Numbered from the stretch's first letter, positions 1-13,325 are shown. The stretch is 64,000 nucleotides of DNA from Marsupella aquatica (GCA_973895155.1 OZ316897.1:3720001-3784000); one strand, 5' to 3'. Notes: a model not told the origin generated them from the letters alone. Numbers and translations: made by a program.

Positions 1-980
1 AAACTTCAAGACCAGATTGGCCTCGACTCTAGCAACCCACTCCAAGGTTCCCGCTCACCCAATAATCTAAGGGCCAAGTTCACTTGGAACTCAACCTCCA
101 CGCCTACTCTGCTTTGCCTCCCCAATGCAAGCTCCTGTGGGAAACTCAACACGACTTGGCTATTGTTGTGGTGGGATTTGGCAAGCGTTGAGATAGCCCC
201 CACAAACCCCAAGAACCAATGGCACCCCTAGACCAAGCTGAGCTCAGGAGGATGTAGTACTCCTCAAGAGCTTTCCATCGCATCTAGGATGTACTCCAAC
301 GGACTTCCCGTTGAGAAGTTATCGTTGTTTCTATTTGGTGTTTCCTCTTAGTGTAGCGACCATTGCGGCTCACGACTTGGACTCGCTCTTGGCCCCCAAG
401 GAGACCCCCCTCCTCTCATCTATGTTTTTGGAGACCTGCCACCCCCGGATCTGATTTTTTCCCCTATATTTGGCCCTCAACCTGGACTCCAACACGCACG
501 GGCACGCAACTAACTTTCTCTGCCACAACTTTCTAGTTACGCGTTCATAAGTGAAGTGTCTTAGTCCATTGTGATCGGAACAACCAAGTGCTCATGCTTA
601 GGCCCTCAAAACCCGTCGTTAGTCGGGGTTCCGGCACGGTCCCATGCGGCCACGTTGTATCTCATGCACTAAACATCCGTTGCGTATGAAGTAAGCTTCG
701 TTAGCCTTGGGCCTCAGAGGAGCTCCCACTCAAGCCCTTAGAACTCAAAGTCCGTCCGGGGGTTTGGACGGTCCACCCTGAGCCGGCCCTTCCCATGACT
801 CGACCAGCTCCATGCTAGTCTAAGTCCTTAGTGTGCGTCACCATTTTGGCTCCTTGCTTATGCTAGTGCAACGCCTCATTGCCCACTAGTCTCCTCATAC
901 TTGGTCCCCACCGGATGGCCGTTCTGGAGGCTTGGACCATAGAGAAGCTCGACGTTGGAGTCAGCAAAGCCGGAGCTAAG
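1..980. other. Gene-free spacer, no recognisable coding sequence
   Basis: No reading frame here has a recognisable product; the short open frames are interrupted and show no family motifs. The stretch is C-rich on the plus strand and looks like decayed transposon or spacer DNA. Just past its end, near 1025, the bases attgtatcaaggagc loosely resemble a tRNA-Met primer-binding site of plant LTR elements, but the match is imperfect and no paired LTR can be shown. Confidence 0.4.
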
Positions 981-1433
981 TGTTAGGGTAGTTGAGTTCC
1001 GCAACTAGAAGGCATACTAGTTACAACAAAATTGTATCAAGGAGCTTCCTACGTTCAGAGCTTTGTGTCCAAATTTTAATTATGGACTGTCATTAGAGGT
1101 CCTTGGCAAAATTCCTGACACCAGAGCATGCCACATCAGCAAGGATGACGACAAACACAACATGACAATTCTGTGAAAAGAAATAATCACCCAGATCCTT
1201 GTGACTATTTTTGTGTGAAATTCTGGGTCGCCATGTGGTAAACCCTAAGCACAAAAATAACCAAAACACTAAGGAAGAGATGAAACATTTTTCTAACTCT
1301 AATCATTTTACCTTTTTTATTTTTGTAAATTCAAAATAATTCATTTAATAAAGTATTTTCACATTAAATATAGATAACCAGATAAGTAAATGTTAAATAT
1401 GAAAGGGAATTAAGGGAATTAACTACCCTAACA
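981..1433. mobile_element. Small element bounded by 13-bp inverted repeat
   Basis: The left end reads tgttagggtagtt (981-993) and the right end aactaccctaaca (1421-1433), an exact inverted repeat, with partial similarity continuing inward. Ends in TG...CA suit a solo LTR; the 453-bp size would also suit a MITE. No protein is encoded. I see no convincing target-site duplication (gctaag on the left, aaagt on the right), so the class is unresolved. Confidence 0.35.
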
Positions 1434-3856
1434 AAAGTAACTTGTCCCGATCGAGTCACACCACTGCAAAGCTGAACATGAATATTGAGAATGCACTTCA
1501 AAGGACTAAAACAAGGTTTTGTAGTACATGAGTGATTTGACTGGGTCCGATGCAAAGAAAGGCACATGAACATTTGCAAGTGGGATGTAGAGGTGCGTAG
1601 ATCAATGTAAACGGAGAGATACAGGAGCAATCAGGTCAATTCTGTTACAACAACGGCAACAATCCAATATATCCAACTTTCCGAAGAAGGATTCATTTGG
1701 TGCATTTCTGGAGAAGGGGAGGAGAGATCCTTCCTTGATCTCTTCTTGTTCCCTTCTAATAGTGTAGGGGTCCAGACTGAAGATGGTCGTTTATTGTCTT
1801 TTGTTACGTTGGACTAAGATTGTACCCGCATTGCGTGGATCTGCTATTGCTGTTGAGATTCACTTGTCAAGTCTAGATCAATCGAGGCTCGAGAAGTGTT
1901 TACCGACCGAGGCCGAGGCAAGCATCATGTTGACATTTTGATCCAGGCGTCACCTTCAGGTTGTGACGGTGTATATTTCTAGAGCCTCCAAATTATTTGC
2001 TCAACTTCACTGAGGTTAAGCAAATAACAGCTAGCTATGATACAAGGTCCATTGTAAGAGCTTTCCCTTTAATAAGGAATAAATGAGCTGGACACTATTT
2101 CCAACGTGAAAGAGTTCAGGTAGATCAGCAAAAGAGCATTTAAATCATCAGCCTGGAGGATTTGTAAGGTCCACAATGCTACCAAGCTTTGGAGCCAAGA
2201 ATGTCCAACTTTTTAAGTCTTGACACCTTTTGCTGTACCTCTTGAGAAACTAATTTAGAGCAAAACTTCAGATGAGATTTCTGTTGAACAGTTCTGTGAA
2301 TAAACTCAGCCTAATATCTCTCTTTCAAAGGCTGTCAATGGTGAGCCAATTTTCTCTTCCTGAGCATAAAACAAGAGCAAAGAACTCAGATAAGAATTCT
2401 GATCAGAGGGAAAAACATTCATGTATATTTTATAAACTTTGTACCACAATCAAGTGAGAAAGATCAAAAGAGGGATCCTAAATCTAAATTAAAACACAAT
2501 ATGCAAAGAAACAAGGGGGTCCACAGATTAGTTCATATATATGAATTTGGGTTGAAGAGACTGAATTGATCTGATCTGATAGGAATTCACCTAAGGAGAT
2601 CCCTTCATTTGGAACAAGGAGTGGCATTTATAAATTTCAACCTTTAAGGACATTTGTGTAATTTTTGGTAACTTGTACTCTTTAATGATTCCTTTAAAAA
2701 CCGCCAGTATCACCCAAACTGTGGAAGGACAAAAAAGGCCCTCCCCCCGGGGGAGTTTTACCTGATTTCTTAAGATAATGATGAGGTAAATATGGGGTTC
2801 TCATCATGCCACAATCTGAGGAGGAGGGTGGTGATTTAAAGCATTGCATTCCTAATTGAAACTCCCTCCTTCTGGGATTGAAACTTGCTTACAAATCGCA
2901 ATCACAAGCTAGAGTTGGGGTCTAGGCTTCTAGAGTGACTCTTACTAGGGCCCCCACCAAAATGTACATGGATGGAAAGAACCATGGATGATGTGTATGT
3001 CAAAATGATGATCATGCATGATTATATTCCAAGAATGGGCACCCAGGCTCCTTCTCATAAACAATGGACCCCTAAACCCATGTATGGTGGACAACACCAG
3101 CAAGGAAATGCTTATAATAAACTTTCTTCAAAAACTATAAAACTGCAATTTTGGTGCATTTGCAAACAAAAAAAAAGCAAAAAAATTGTTGGGGAAGCAG
3201 CAGTCCGCTTGCACTTAACAACATCGGATCAATCAAGGAGTTGGCAACTCCTTCTAAGCATAATTTTGCAAAGCCTCACAAGGAGAGTTTACATTTGGTA
3301 ACCCATGGGCTGTTCTGGTCTGTATCTTCAGGCTCACCTCTCTCATAACTCTTCCTGAGCATTAATTTTTGATGATTCACAAGGAGGGTTACACTTGGTA
3401 ACCCACAGGCTGTTTGGGGTTATGGGATATATCCCCCCTGGGGCTCACAACTCCTCCTTAGCATAATTTTACAAAGACTCAAAAGGCCTGTTTGAGGTAA
3501 TGGGTTGTAACCCCCATGGGCTCACCCCCTTGTGACTCATCTGAAGCATAATTTTCCAAAGGCTCACAAGGAGGGCTTATGATGGGTAAACTTTTGGCTG
3601 TTTTGGTGTAATGGTGTAATCCTCCAGGAGTACACCCCAGAGCCCCTTGACAAATTGAGTTCAGAATTGCCAGTGTCAACTGAGGGAAATGTCCACACGT
3701 GTCTTAGTCACACAATGATCATGGTCTTGACTTCAAGGTTTGATTGGACTAATTTCTCAATTCTCCATCACATAATCCTCAAATCATTCAGAAATTCTGG
3801 ACTACATGAATTTTCTGTTGGACACCATCTGTCACTATCTTGACAATGCAGTGAAA
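1434..3856. other. AT-rich spacer with degenerate repeats
   Basis: No supported gene. Between about 3250 and 3620 the phrase 'cacaagg agg(g)tt..ggtaacccatgggctgttt' recurs about four times in diverged form, so this part is a decayed tandem array. Short open frames in it are explained by the repeats. Confidence 0.4.
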
Positions 3857-3950
3857 GCGACTTTACATTGTGATTGTATTCACGTCCTCAACAGGTTTTC
3901 CTAGCGACTTTACATTGTGATTGTATTCACGTCCTCAACAGGTTTTCCTA
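3857..3950. repeat. 47-bp tandem duplication, two identical copies
   Basis: The unit starting gcgactttacattg and ending caggttttccta occurs at 3857-3903 and again at 3904-3950. The copies are identical by eye, which suggests a recent slip or unequal exchange. Confidence 0.9.
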
Positions 3951-5218
3951 TCGACTGAGGGTTTTCCTTCCCTCAAGAAGACAGTAATTGCTTGATGGTG
4001 CTCCTCAATGGATCAAGTTGAACAACAATCCATGATTCTGTCTCGAGTTGAAAGTGTAGGACAATGGCAGTCTGGTTCGAGTTACTAGCCTGACCAGAAA
4101 TCAGGTACGGAAAACCTGAGCAGCAACTGTTGGGAAACTTTTATGAGCTTTCTTGGAGGGGTTCAGGCCAAAACCCCTCCATTACAGTGTAGAATTACTG
4201 TCCAAAAAATGGCTACTTCTGGGCAAGGAATTATGAAAATAGCAGGTACTTCCCAAAATGGTTACATGCTGGTAACCTGCATTCTGTACATAAATTACAT
4301 CTAGTCATATGAGAGCATTTGTGAGTTTAATCTTGGGAAGGAATATTAAGACCAGCTTGGGTGACAAACAAGTGCAAGCACCAAGCAATTCATTACCCTT
4401 TGTGCATTATTTTACAAATATATATTTATTTCTATATTGTCAAAAGGGGCCAAACTAGGAAGTAGTTAATTTGAAGGCTCCTCCATGGACCACATTTCCC
4501 AAAATTTGCGGTTAATTGTAAAAACTTGATATTCACAAATTCCATCAAAGTGACACAGAAAATTTTGGACATTTCAGTTGAGTGTTTCATCATAAAATGT
4601 AGAGTGGTAAATTTCACTAGATTAATTTTGATTATGTTAACCTGAATATTTGAGCTTGTGTTTTTTCATGTCTCTTCCTTCTCTAGTGGCCCTTGCAGGT
4701 GCAAACTAGAACTTTATTTATGACTCATATTCATCAAGTTATGGGCCCTAGACTCCCATGGAGTGGTGGTGTATCCCGACATCAATTTCAGGATAGGGAA
4801 GGAAACACGATGAAGAGGAGGAAACAAGAGAAAAATCCAAGAAGAGGAAAGAGACAAGAAAACCCAGCAGAACAGGGAGACACTATCCCCAAACCAGGAG
4901 AAATTAAGGAAAAAACCCTAAGAAGACCAAAGAGTAGAAAAGTCCCACAAGGACAAAATGTTGAGCATAGACGACGATCGCAACGGCAAGCCCATGAACC
5001 ATTCAACGCATAATAGTCGACACAAGAGATACGTGGTTCACCTCCTTGAGGCTACGTCCACGGGAACACACAAGAGAGCTTTACTGAACTCTAAGCCCGT
5101 CGGCTATACCGAGTCTCCACAGTGTAAGCTCTCCCTATCTCTCAAGTGGCTCCATAACAATGAGCCTTGGTTCTACCTCTCCAAGCACACATGCCTCTTA
5201 TGATATAGTGTGCAACTT

Positions 5219-5345
5219 AGTTGTACCTAACCACATAGTTGTACCTAATCACGTAGTTGTACCTAACCACATAGTTGTACCTAATCACGTAGTTGTACCT
5301 AACCACGTAGTTGTACCAACCCACGTTGTTGTACCAACCACGTCA
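5219..5345. repeat. 18-bp minisatellite
   Basis: About seven copies of an 18-bp unit (gttgtacctaaccacgta with atca/acca and cgta/cata variants). Because 18 is a multiple of three, one plus frame reads a hexapeptide VVPNHI/V over and over. No gene context supports translation; the open frame is a by-product of the repeat. Confidence 0.9.
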
Positions 5346-5823
5346 TACCTAACCTAGACGTAAGAGTAAATACCCAACACAAAAGAGAGCTTTACTGAGC
5401 AGCAAATTGATAAGCCTGGTTAAGCTCACATAAAAGGGTCATGTAACTACAAAGCCTTGTAAAGCCCCACATAAGAGGGTCATGAAGAAGAATCTATCTC
5501 TATGATACCCTAAGACCAACAGCTAGCCTTGCCTTACTAAGAGTAGTGAACGCCTGTACTTTGTGCCAACCCGTGGATATGGCTAACAGAATTAGGATGA
5601 TGAGTCTTGGCAGGGGGTTACTAGGCTCTAACCATATGACCAGAAAGTGACAAAAAGCTGACCGGCCGGGAAGACCCTTTGAGCATTCTGGTCATTGGAG
5701 CACCGGAGGTAGCTGGAAAGCTTGCTGGGAGCAATGTTCAGACTATAACCCCAGCCCAGACAGTCTTTAGAATACATAAATGCACAACAGGAATAAATTA
5801 CCATTCACTACAGTAGTTTCAGA

Positions 5824-5899
5824 GCAATAGATTATGGCAAGCAAAGACTCTAGAAATGGTTGCAATAGATTATGGCAAGCAAAGACCCTAGAAATGGTT
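5824..5899. repeat. 38-bp tandem duplication
   Basis: gcaatagattatggcaagca... starts at 5824 and again at 5862, with a single t/c difference in the two copies (gactctag versus gaccctag). Confidence 0.85.
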
Positions 5900-7893
5900 A
5901 CATATTATAGAAATAGCAAGGAACTCTATAAATGGTTAGGGCATTTAAGATAGATCTAACTTCCAGTGTCCAAAGAGGGTAGTCCACATATGCTCTACCC
6001 CTGTAGCTCAGGTGTTGGATCAGCTGTGATAGTTTCTAGCCAAATTTTTAGAGTGATTAAATTGAAAGTCTAGAAACACATTGCAAGAGAATGTCTTTTC
6101 TGAAAAAGTTCTGTATCGTATTGAACGAGAAGTGAGTGCTCTCCAGTCTCCAGTCTTCCAACGGGAAGTGATCGGGTGCTTTCTGTGTGGTCGTAGAAAA
6201 TCTGGTCGAGTCTATCAAGCGGATTAGAAAGAAAGATTGAACCTGCCGATGCTCACTGGTAATTGAAAAGGTCTTGAATTATTTTTAATAGTCATGAACT
6301 TCATGCAATGCTCGTGACTGCTTAATTGTCATCTGACCAAGGCCCTAACACAACAAATCAGAGCTTTTTGTGGGCATGAAGAGGCAAGATTGCAACTGTG
6401 CTGCGTTGGGAGTCTGCCCATAGTCTGTTTGTAGCAACTTTTCTTCTAGTTGCATGATTCGTCAGAGAGGAGTTTCGATCTTGGTCGAGAATGAAGCCTG
6501 AAATGGATTCGATGGGAGGTACACTTCAACAAAAAACCTGATGCTCATTCACTCTCAATGTGTATTTCTCATCAACTCCTCTGCCTCAGCCTTCAGGAGA
6601 ACTCATCTTCAAAATCCAATAGGACTGTTTGGTACAGCATTCTCCCAAATTCCTCTAGCTGCTCTCAATGACCACCAGATTTACTGCACTGGCAGAGGGT
6701 TTTCCTTCCTCGGGAAATTCGCAGAGTCTTTTACGCTTATTTTCCAACTTCTGATCGGCACGATTCTATCCAAATGTGCCATTCTCATCTACCTCAAAGA
6801 GCAACTAATTAGGTGGAGAAAGAGGTCCAGCAGCAGGGCTGATTATAGTTTTTCAATTATCGCTTGGAAAATAACAGCAGATGCTTATACTCCAGTTGGT
6901 AAGCTGGATAGGAAGAAAACAAAGAAAGGACAGTGACAACAGTCCCATTGCCAGCAGACCCACACTCGGAATTTATCATCTTGCAAACGTGCAGAGAGGG
7001 TCGAAAATCTGAAGATAATTCGTTCATTTGTTTGATACTTCGAAGGGCAGTTTATCTAGAGAGCAACAAGCTACTATGTTATTTCTCCATGCTCGCATCC
7101 ATGGCCTAGTAACCTAAGCCATCAAAGCTGTATATGCAACGCCTCGGCCATCATGTCTGCATGGGATCCGTGATCTTGAAAGCAGCTTTGCTTTTCAAGC
7201 GAGCAAGTGGCAAGCTTAATCGACAGGACGTTCACAACGGTAATTCACAGCAGTTAACTCAGAGGCACACATGGAGGGAGTGTGCCTCTGAGTTACTCGC
7301 GTCCATCTCTTAACATAGGACAGATTCACTCTAGCTTAGTCTCACCACACCAGCCGCAGCAGGAGTGAGGACTCTGCGTCTGACTTTGGCGAATGTGTGA
7401 TTTGGATCATCTTCTGAGCAAACAGGAACCAAAAAATGTCCTTCATTCCTGGACAGCATTCTCGCGGTCTCTATGTTACCGTTTTAAGGGCACCGGTTGA
7501 CCTACTTCGGGGTGTAAAGGAATTGGAACCCAGCCCAGGATTGCATGTAACCTTCTCTGGCTCCCTATTCAGAAAGTACATAACTGTTTTGGCAGTGTTG
7601 GGCCTCAGCAATTGACTAGCGACGAGGAAAGCAGATCCAGAAATATGGACCGATACAAGTCTCGTAGAAATTTCTCATCTCACAGACTGCTTTAGAGATG
7701 TCACCACCATCAAAGCAGTGGAATCATCCTAAGTTTCTATTTCGTTGCCGAGCAAGTAATGACGTCCGCAACAGACAAGAAGACGAATTGAATTATCCAG
7801 AGCTACAACGCTATGCCAGCATAGTGCACATTGCTCATTCCAGAAACGAGAGATGCGAATGAAGTGCACAAACTAGTCTCCGCCCGGCACTCT
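5900..7893. other. Spacer without a supported gene
   Basis: A 131-codon open frame at 6541-6936 (+) has no recognisable motif, no codon pattern I trust and no flanking exons, so I do not call it. At 7256-7295 there is a short inverted repeat (actcagaggcacac ... gtgtgcctctgagt) that could form a hairpin, perhaps the relic of a small element. Confidence 0.35.
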
Positions 7894-7993
7894 TTGATCA
7901 ATGTACTTTAGTAGTTTGAATTCCAATATTACATAGCAATACCTTGATCAATGTACTTTAGTAGTTTGAATTCCAATATTACATAGCAATACC
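7894..7993. repeat. 50-bp perfect tandem duplication
   Basis: The 50-bp unit beginning ttgatcaatgtacttt and ending catagcaatacc is present at 7894-7943 and 7944-7993. The copies are identical by eye, so the event is probably recent. Confidence 0.9.
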
Positions 7994-10900
7994 GTAGCTG
8001 TAGAACCAAAAGACACGGAAGCCCCTTCAAAGGGAAACATGAGAATATCAAGGGCTAAGAGACTGATTGAAGGAGCAAAACCTTTCTCCTAACCATCTCT
8101 GCCTTGTAGACAAGTAGCTCCACATGCCTTCATGACCATCCCTGGCACAAAACAGGACGGAAGGCTTCCTCAAAAATGCCTTTGCAGATGGTAGGTGCGA
8201 TCTAGGTTCTTCGACTTTTGCGTCGAAAGCTAACGCAGATGAACACTTAGTTCCTCCTCCATATACATGGCATGCACTTAAGGCAATCCAAAAGGGGGGA
8301 AACAATCTCGGAAGGAATTCAATTCCTACTGTGTCTAACTTCTTGAGAAACTCTTAATTAATGGAACAACCATTCGTTGAATCAGCCATTGAGACTTCTC
8401 TTGGTGTGGTAGCTAGTTTAGCATTCAACCTTGCCTCTAAAGTCTGTACTCTGGAACGAGAGGGCTAGACAGGCACTGAGGCACATGAGGTCCCAACTCC
8501 CAAGTCCCAACGTCTCGATTGCTGCCAACTGTGCATTGATGCGTTTTCGTCAGGAGCGCAGGTGTGGTGCGAATCTGCATTACAGTGCAATCCTAGATCA
8601 AAGCAGAGTACCTAGAGGAACACCTTCAGGGAAGAGTTCCATTAATGCAACATGCGAATGGCCATGGTAGGAGTCTAGGAGACCTGTTTTAAGGACGGCA
8701 CGAAACAAGGACCTGATTCCTGAAGGCACGGCTGGAGAGATCTGCGGCGTTTTTGAAGGAGAATCCATTGAGCAGAGGAAGGGGCGCCGTTTTACCCAGC
8801 ATTTATGTACCATGTATCTAGATACAGTCCAGCAGTGTGTGGCTGTCGGAAGTTCGGAGTTTCGTCCCTACCGAACGTAACCGAAGGCTTCCATCGTTCA
8901 CGCTTCTTGCGCCGACGGATTGAACAACCGCGGATCCAAGGCAAATAATGTTTGGTGGCGTAGGACACTATCGTCGAACTGCATTCCTGCTTGGACCGGG
9001 CTGTATCTAATCTAGATTTACTGCAGAGCGCAGTCTTCGGATTATGTCTCTGACGGCGCCTTATACCTACGTGCCTCCATCGACGCTACTCCAAGTCTCC
9101 AAGTCTCCAACCCTCGGCCTGCAGACGACCCTGCAAAAGCACAAAATTCCTTTGCCCTCGACTGAGTGTGTTCATTGCAAGATAAAAATTTGTGAACGAG
9201 TAAACGCGTCTCGTCACAACTCTGAACTTCATCTACGGGCGCGCGAGTAACAACATATTTTTCTAGCTGGCCGTTGCACATGAGCGCTTATTAATGTGCT
9301 CGCGAAAACCAAAAAGTCAACCTACGCACTTTGTTACCGCGTTCTTTGTTTCTTGTCTTTCATGTTGTCCCATCTGTTGACGTGAGAAATTAATACCAGT
9401 CCTCTAATTCTAACATTTACCAGTGTCCAATCCATACAGGAAAACGTTCCCAATATTCGTGAAAATTTGCACTTTATGAACTGCAGGACAATTGAGATTG
9501 AAAGTGTTTTCTTTACTGACGCCTCTGTGGTCGTGCGATGTCTTTGCAATTATGTCTAAGGAGACGGAGGAATGATGTAGGAAAACTTTACGGGCCACTT
9601 TCGTCAACTATCTCCATTGCACTTCAGAGAACAGAGAAATGAGAAGTAACCGAGAGCATCGACAAGGACTGGTTTGCAAATCGAAATCGTAGTAATGTGC
9701 AAGGTGAATCAGCGGAACATACACTGGATTCTCTTTTAATTAGAGCTTTACTGGAGTTTCGGTTCCGAGAAGGATCACATGCAAATAGTTACTTACAGAA
9801 GAACTAAGATTATATAACATTTCTGAACTTGATCCAAAAGAGAAGTCCCACGCCGGACTCATGTAGTGGGTATTTTCCAAACTTAGTTGGCTTGCAACAC
9901 CCTTAAAGTCTTAACTCTAATCCAACATTTTGAAAATTATGGTGATGGCGTTCACGTTTTGCGCCAATATCTCGACTGCAATTCGAGATGTACATAGACC
10001 ACCGCGGCTTGGTTGGGTGGAGGAGCAGAGCAAATAGTCCACTCGACCAATCCACGGTTGTTTCAATCGGTGCTTTACGGATACTGAGGAATGGTGAAAG
10101 CAAGATTGACCATAAACTTTCGTAGTCAAAGTTCATTCAAGCACATGCAGAGAAAAGGAGCATTTCTCAGACGGACTGTAATTGACTTGCTGTTTCTAGC
10201 AGTCAATTGCAGCGATGAATCACTAAATCAACCCCGTCCACGCGCAAGACCGTAGCAATTATTTTTAGTATGGAGAAGCAATGTGGCAAGAGCTAAATAA
10301 TGTCCTTCTTCGAACCGTATTTGAGCTTACTTCTAGTTTACTTTTTGTTTTGCCTAGTTTACTTTTTGAAGCAACAGCCTAAGGGTAAACTAGGCCACAG
10401 AGCTTCTAAATAGACTTCGGAATTCGATCCTCTCACGCCTACGGTATTCTCACCTGCATGTACGTTGTCAACTCAGATGAACGAGGATTGTCAGACTTAC
10501 GGTATTCTCACCTGAATGTCGTCACTTAGTTGGACGAGAAACTGTCAGACTAATGTCGTGGAGTTCCATCTCACAGGTTGAGAGGTACGCTTACGGAAGG
10601 CTAATTGCGTGGTTGCAATCCGGTAGTACTCTTGCCATTGTTGCCACTCTTGGTAACAGACATAGGTTGCTAGACTGATCAGGTTCGCAAGCAGAAAGCT
10701 TTGCTAAGAATCTGAGACCGGAAGATGGTCCGGTTCTAGAACGAGCGACATCATCCGTAAACAGTACTTGGAAGTGAAGTTTGTTCAGATGGCAAACAGG
10801 ATGCAAGGGATGATAGAAGTGGGGCTGCGAGCAACGACTTTAGTTCGTTTCGTACATAATTGTACAGGTGCAGAAAGAAGTACACAACAGGATTGCTCTC

Positions 10901-12117
10901 CGTTAGAGTCGACCGATCATTTAGAAAATGCCCCTCTCGGGTGCTCAGTCATTCGGACATCATGCCTTCAGGCAGGAACGGCATCTGTGATGCAAACGGA
11001 GAATTTCCCGTAAGTTCGGTACGTTGTGCGTTCCATCCACATTGAACAGAGCTAAGCTGCAGTCCTGTTAGACCTCATGCCGGCGTGAATTTTATCGATT
11101 TTGCTAGAAAGGCAGACCAAATTGTGTGCAAACCTAAATCCTAGCAATGGTTCCACATAGGTACGTCACAACAAGAATGACTTGATTTCGAAGTAGCACG
11201 ACGCGAAGCGCAAACGTAGAATAAAGAGTTGAAGCTGATAGACCTAAATGCCATCAATGCTACGGCCAGAGCAACGTGCAAAGTTTTCTTTCTTAAGTTC
11301 TTCCCGTAACGCTTCCACGAACTCTTGGAAGATCAGTGAGCTCCAGGACAAACCGACACGGCGAGGTCGATTGATTCCAAAGGCAGCTCCATGCATTTCT
11401 CTCATAGTCATGACGCTGTCCAACACTCCAAGACTGACGATGGAAGATTGCCTCGAGTGTTTTCTTCGATTCTCCCAAAGAGCGCAATCATCATCACGAA
11501 TAACGTCGATCTCAGCTCTCGCATAAATGCATTCTCATCCATCATCACTACCTACTGGAGAAATTTCCGAAAGGCATTCACGCAGACTCGCAGAGTGCTC
11601 ATAGCACTCGCACGGAATTGCATTACTTTTCGCTCAACGACGTGCTTGAGCTCTCTCCATCGTTCTCGATTGAACTAGTAATTAGGAGAACTACCACATT
11701 AACTGCCTTACACCAGGTTTTAATGCGTATGGACATGATGCCGCCTACCACGTCTGCTACTGTGATACTGTCTACAAAGTGTATTCAGAGGTTTATCATT
11801 TATCAGGTACAATGCACGATACAGGCATGATCATTCTATGCTTACAATATGCTGTAGTCTATTATGCGGTCTCAAATATAACCCAGGTGAGTCCAATTGG
11901 GTCTAGGTTTGGCAGGACACGATTGAACAATGTGGGAGGCTCCTGAGCCATACAAATTAGATTCCCTTAGGTTCACCCATACAAGTCCCTGGAATGTAAT
12001 TAACGATGTTAGTATTGGCAATTGTAGGCTTGCACCTTTATGTTGCCTGCGAGAATTGAAATATTGACATTTCTAGACTAGCGGCTTTTGGGTGGGGTTT
12101 GTGTAAAGGCGCTGAGA
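7994..12117. other. Spacer; no gene supported, one weak minus-strand open frame
   Basis: Base composition is more balanced here than in the flanks, but no frame gives a recognisable protein. The best is a minus-strand open stretch of about 105 codons ending at 11244, with a charged C-terminal part (FQEFVEALREELKKENF) that looks protein-like. I could not link it to other exons. A decayed gene or non-coding transcript is possible. Confidence 0.3.
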
Positions 12118-12195
12118 TCACCCGTGAGGTTTGAACCCATGACCCGTGCCTCCAGTCACTACTATGCTACCATTACACCCAGAGCCTGCTGCACA
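12118..12195 (-). mobile_element. tRNA-like, SINE-type segment
   Basis: Read on the minus strand, the block has an A-box-like TAGCATAGTAG (plus 12059+100, i.e. 12159-12169) and, about 21 bases further, a B-box-like GGTTCAAACCT (12127-12137). Each matches the pol III consensus at about ten of eleven positions. The acceptor and T stems do not pair properly, so this is not a working tRNA gene; a tRNA-derived SINE or tRNA relic fits better. Confidence 0.35.
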
Positions 12196-13195
12196 TCGAC
12201 CCCACTCATGGTATTAAATGATATCACTATGGCGGTTCAGGCAGCATGCAGGCAAGGGGTAAGGGAGCCATGAATTGTTTTCCAGGGACCCATTGCCCTG
12301 ACTCCCTGAGCCTATCCTGCACACTCAGCTCTGAGTACTTTTCTCATTCTGGATGGCCAGTTTCCCCTACTGCAGCCTAGTTGTTGAGGGACTGAAAAAA
12401 TTAATTCAAAAATCTTGAACTCGTTTGCGGGTCATTTTTAGGGCCTCTCGGATGGACAGACCAAACTTCTCCGTGCACCCATTTTAAATTAATTTTTGGT
12501 GCACCCAGTTTTCTTAGATAAACTTTGAATTTCGTGCCAAATAACATTTGTACTTCTGATCATTACTTGAGAAGGTATGGTAGACCAAATGGATAGCGAT
12601 CCCAAAGGTGGTATGGTATATAGCCACCTACAGCAGTTCCCACTCATTATGAGGCCCACAGTATATCTCAAAGGAAAAAAGAAGAAGCAATGGACGATAT
12701 GTCTTGTGAACTCACCCTACATATATATGCAAGGTGGTTTCTGTAGCTCAGCTGTGAGTAAACACGTTGACTCCCGTGAATTATTGTGATCCAGATGTGT
12801 TGAGAGACTCGATTTCATAGCATAATTTCCTTGGCACATCTAGGGCACCCATCTCTTTGAGGAGCCAAACAAAGGGCTTGACTTGCCCTGTAGAAGTCAA
12901 CTAAATTTACACACTATAATACCCAATCTCACCAGCATATATTCTGTCTACAAATTGCAAGCTGAATGCAATCCTGGCCACTTTTTGACAATCTATTTTT
13001 TTCAGCATTGGATTGGACAGAAACATCTCCCTGTGCCCACCTTCCCAGGCACACTCCCTGCCTCCCTCCATGCCCTCCACCTTGCCGTCCGTGCGTCATC
13101 TTTGCTAGTCATGCAACGCACAAGCATGGGGCTTGTGTCCTAGAAAAAGTGCCACTGTTATTTTGGCAATTAATGATTTTCTATGTTCTCTCATT
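12196..13195. other. Spacer without a supported gene
   Basis: Only short open frames with no recognisable product. The text around 12957-12985 (gcaatcctggccactt) recurs in diverged form near 14035, so it belongs to the same duplicated module as the repeats below. Confidence 0.35.
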
Positions 13196-13325
13196 TTTTC
13201 AAATTGGGAAGGTCCATCTTTCCCAGGAAATCCTGAAATGGAAGCCAAAGGTCCCCAGAATTTTCAAATTGGGAAGGTCCATCTTTCCTAGGAAATCCTG
13301 AAATGGAAGCCAAAGATCCCCAGAA
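13196..13325. repeat. 65-bp tandem duplication
   Basis: ttttcaaattgggaaggtcc... starts at 13196 and again at 13261. The two copies differ at a few positions (for example cccagg/cctagg and aaaggt/aaagat). Confidence 0.9.

Noticed and set aside
4693-5013. 106-codon Lys/Arg/Glu-rich frame
   Set aside because: Low-complexity purine-rich DNA; no homologous family recognised and no splice partners.
6541-6936. 131-codon plus frame
   Set aside because: No domain, no conserved pattern and no flanking exons; length is within chance for this much DNA.
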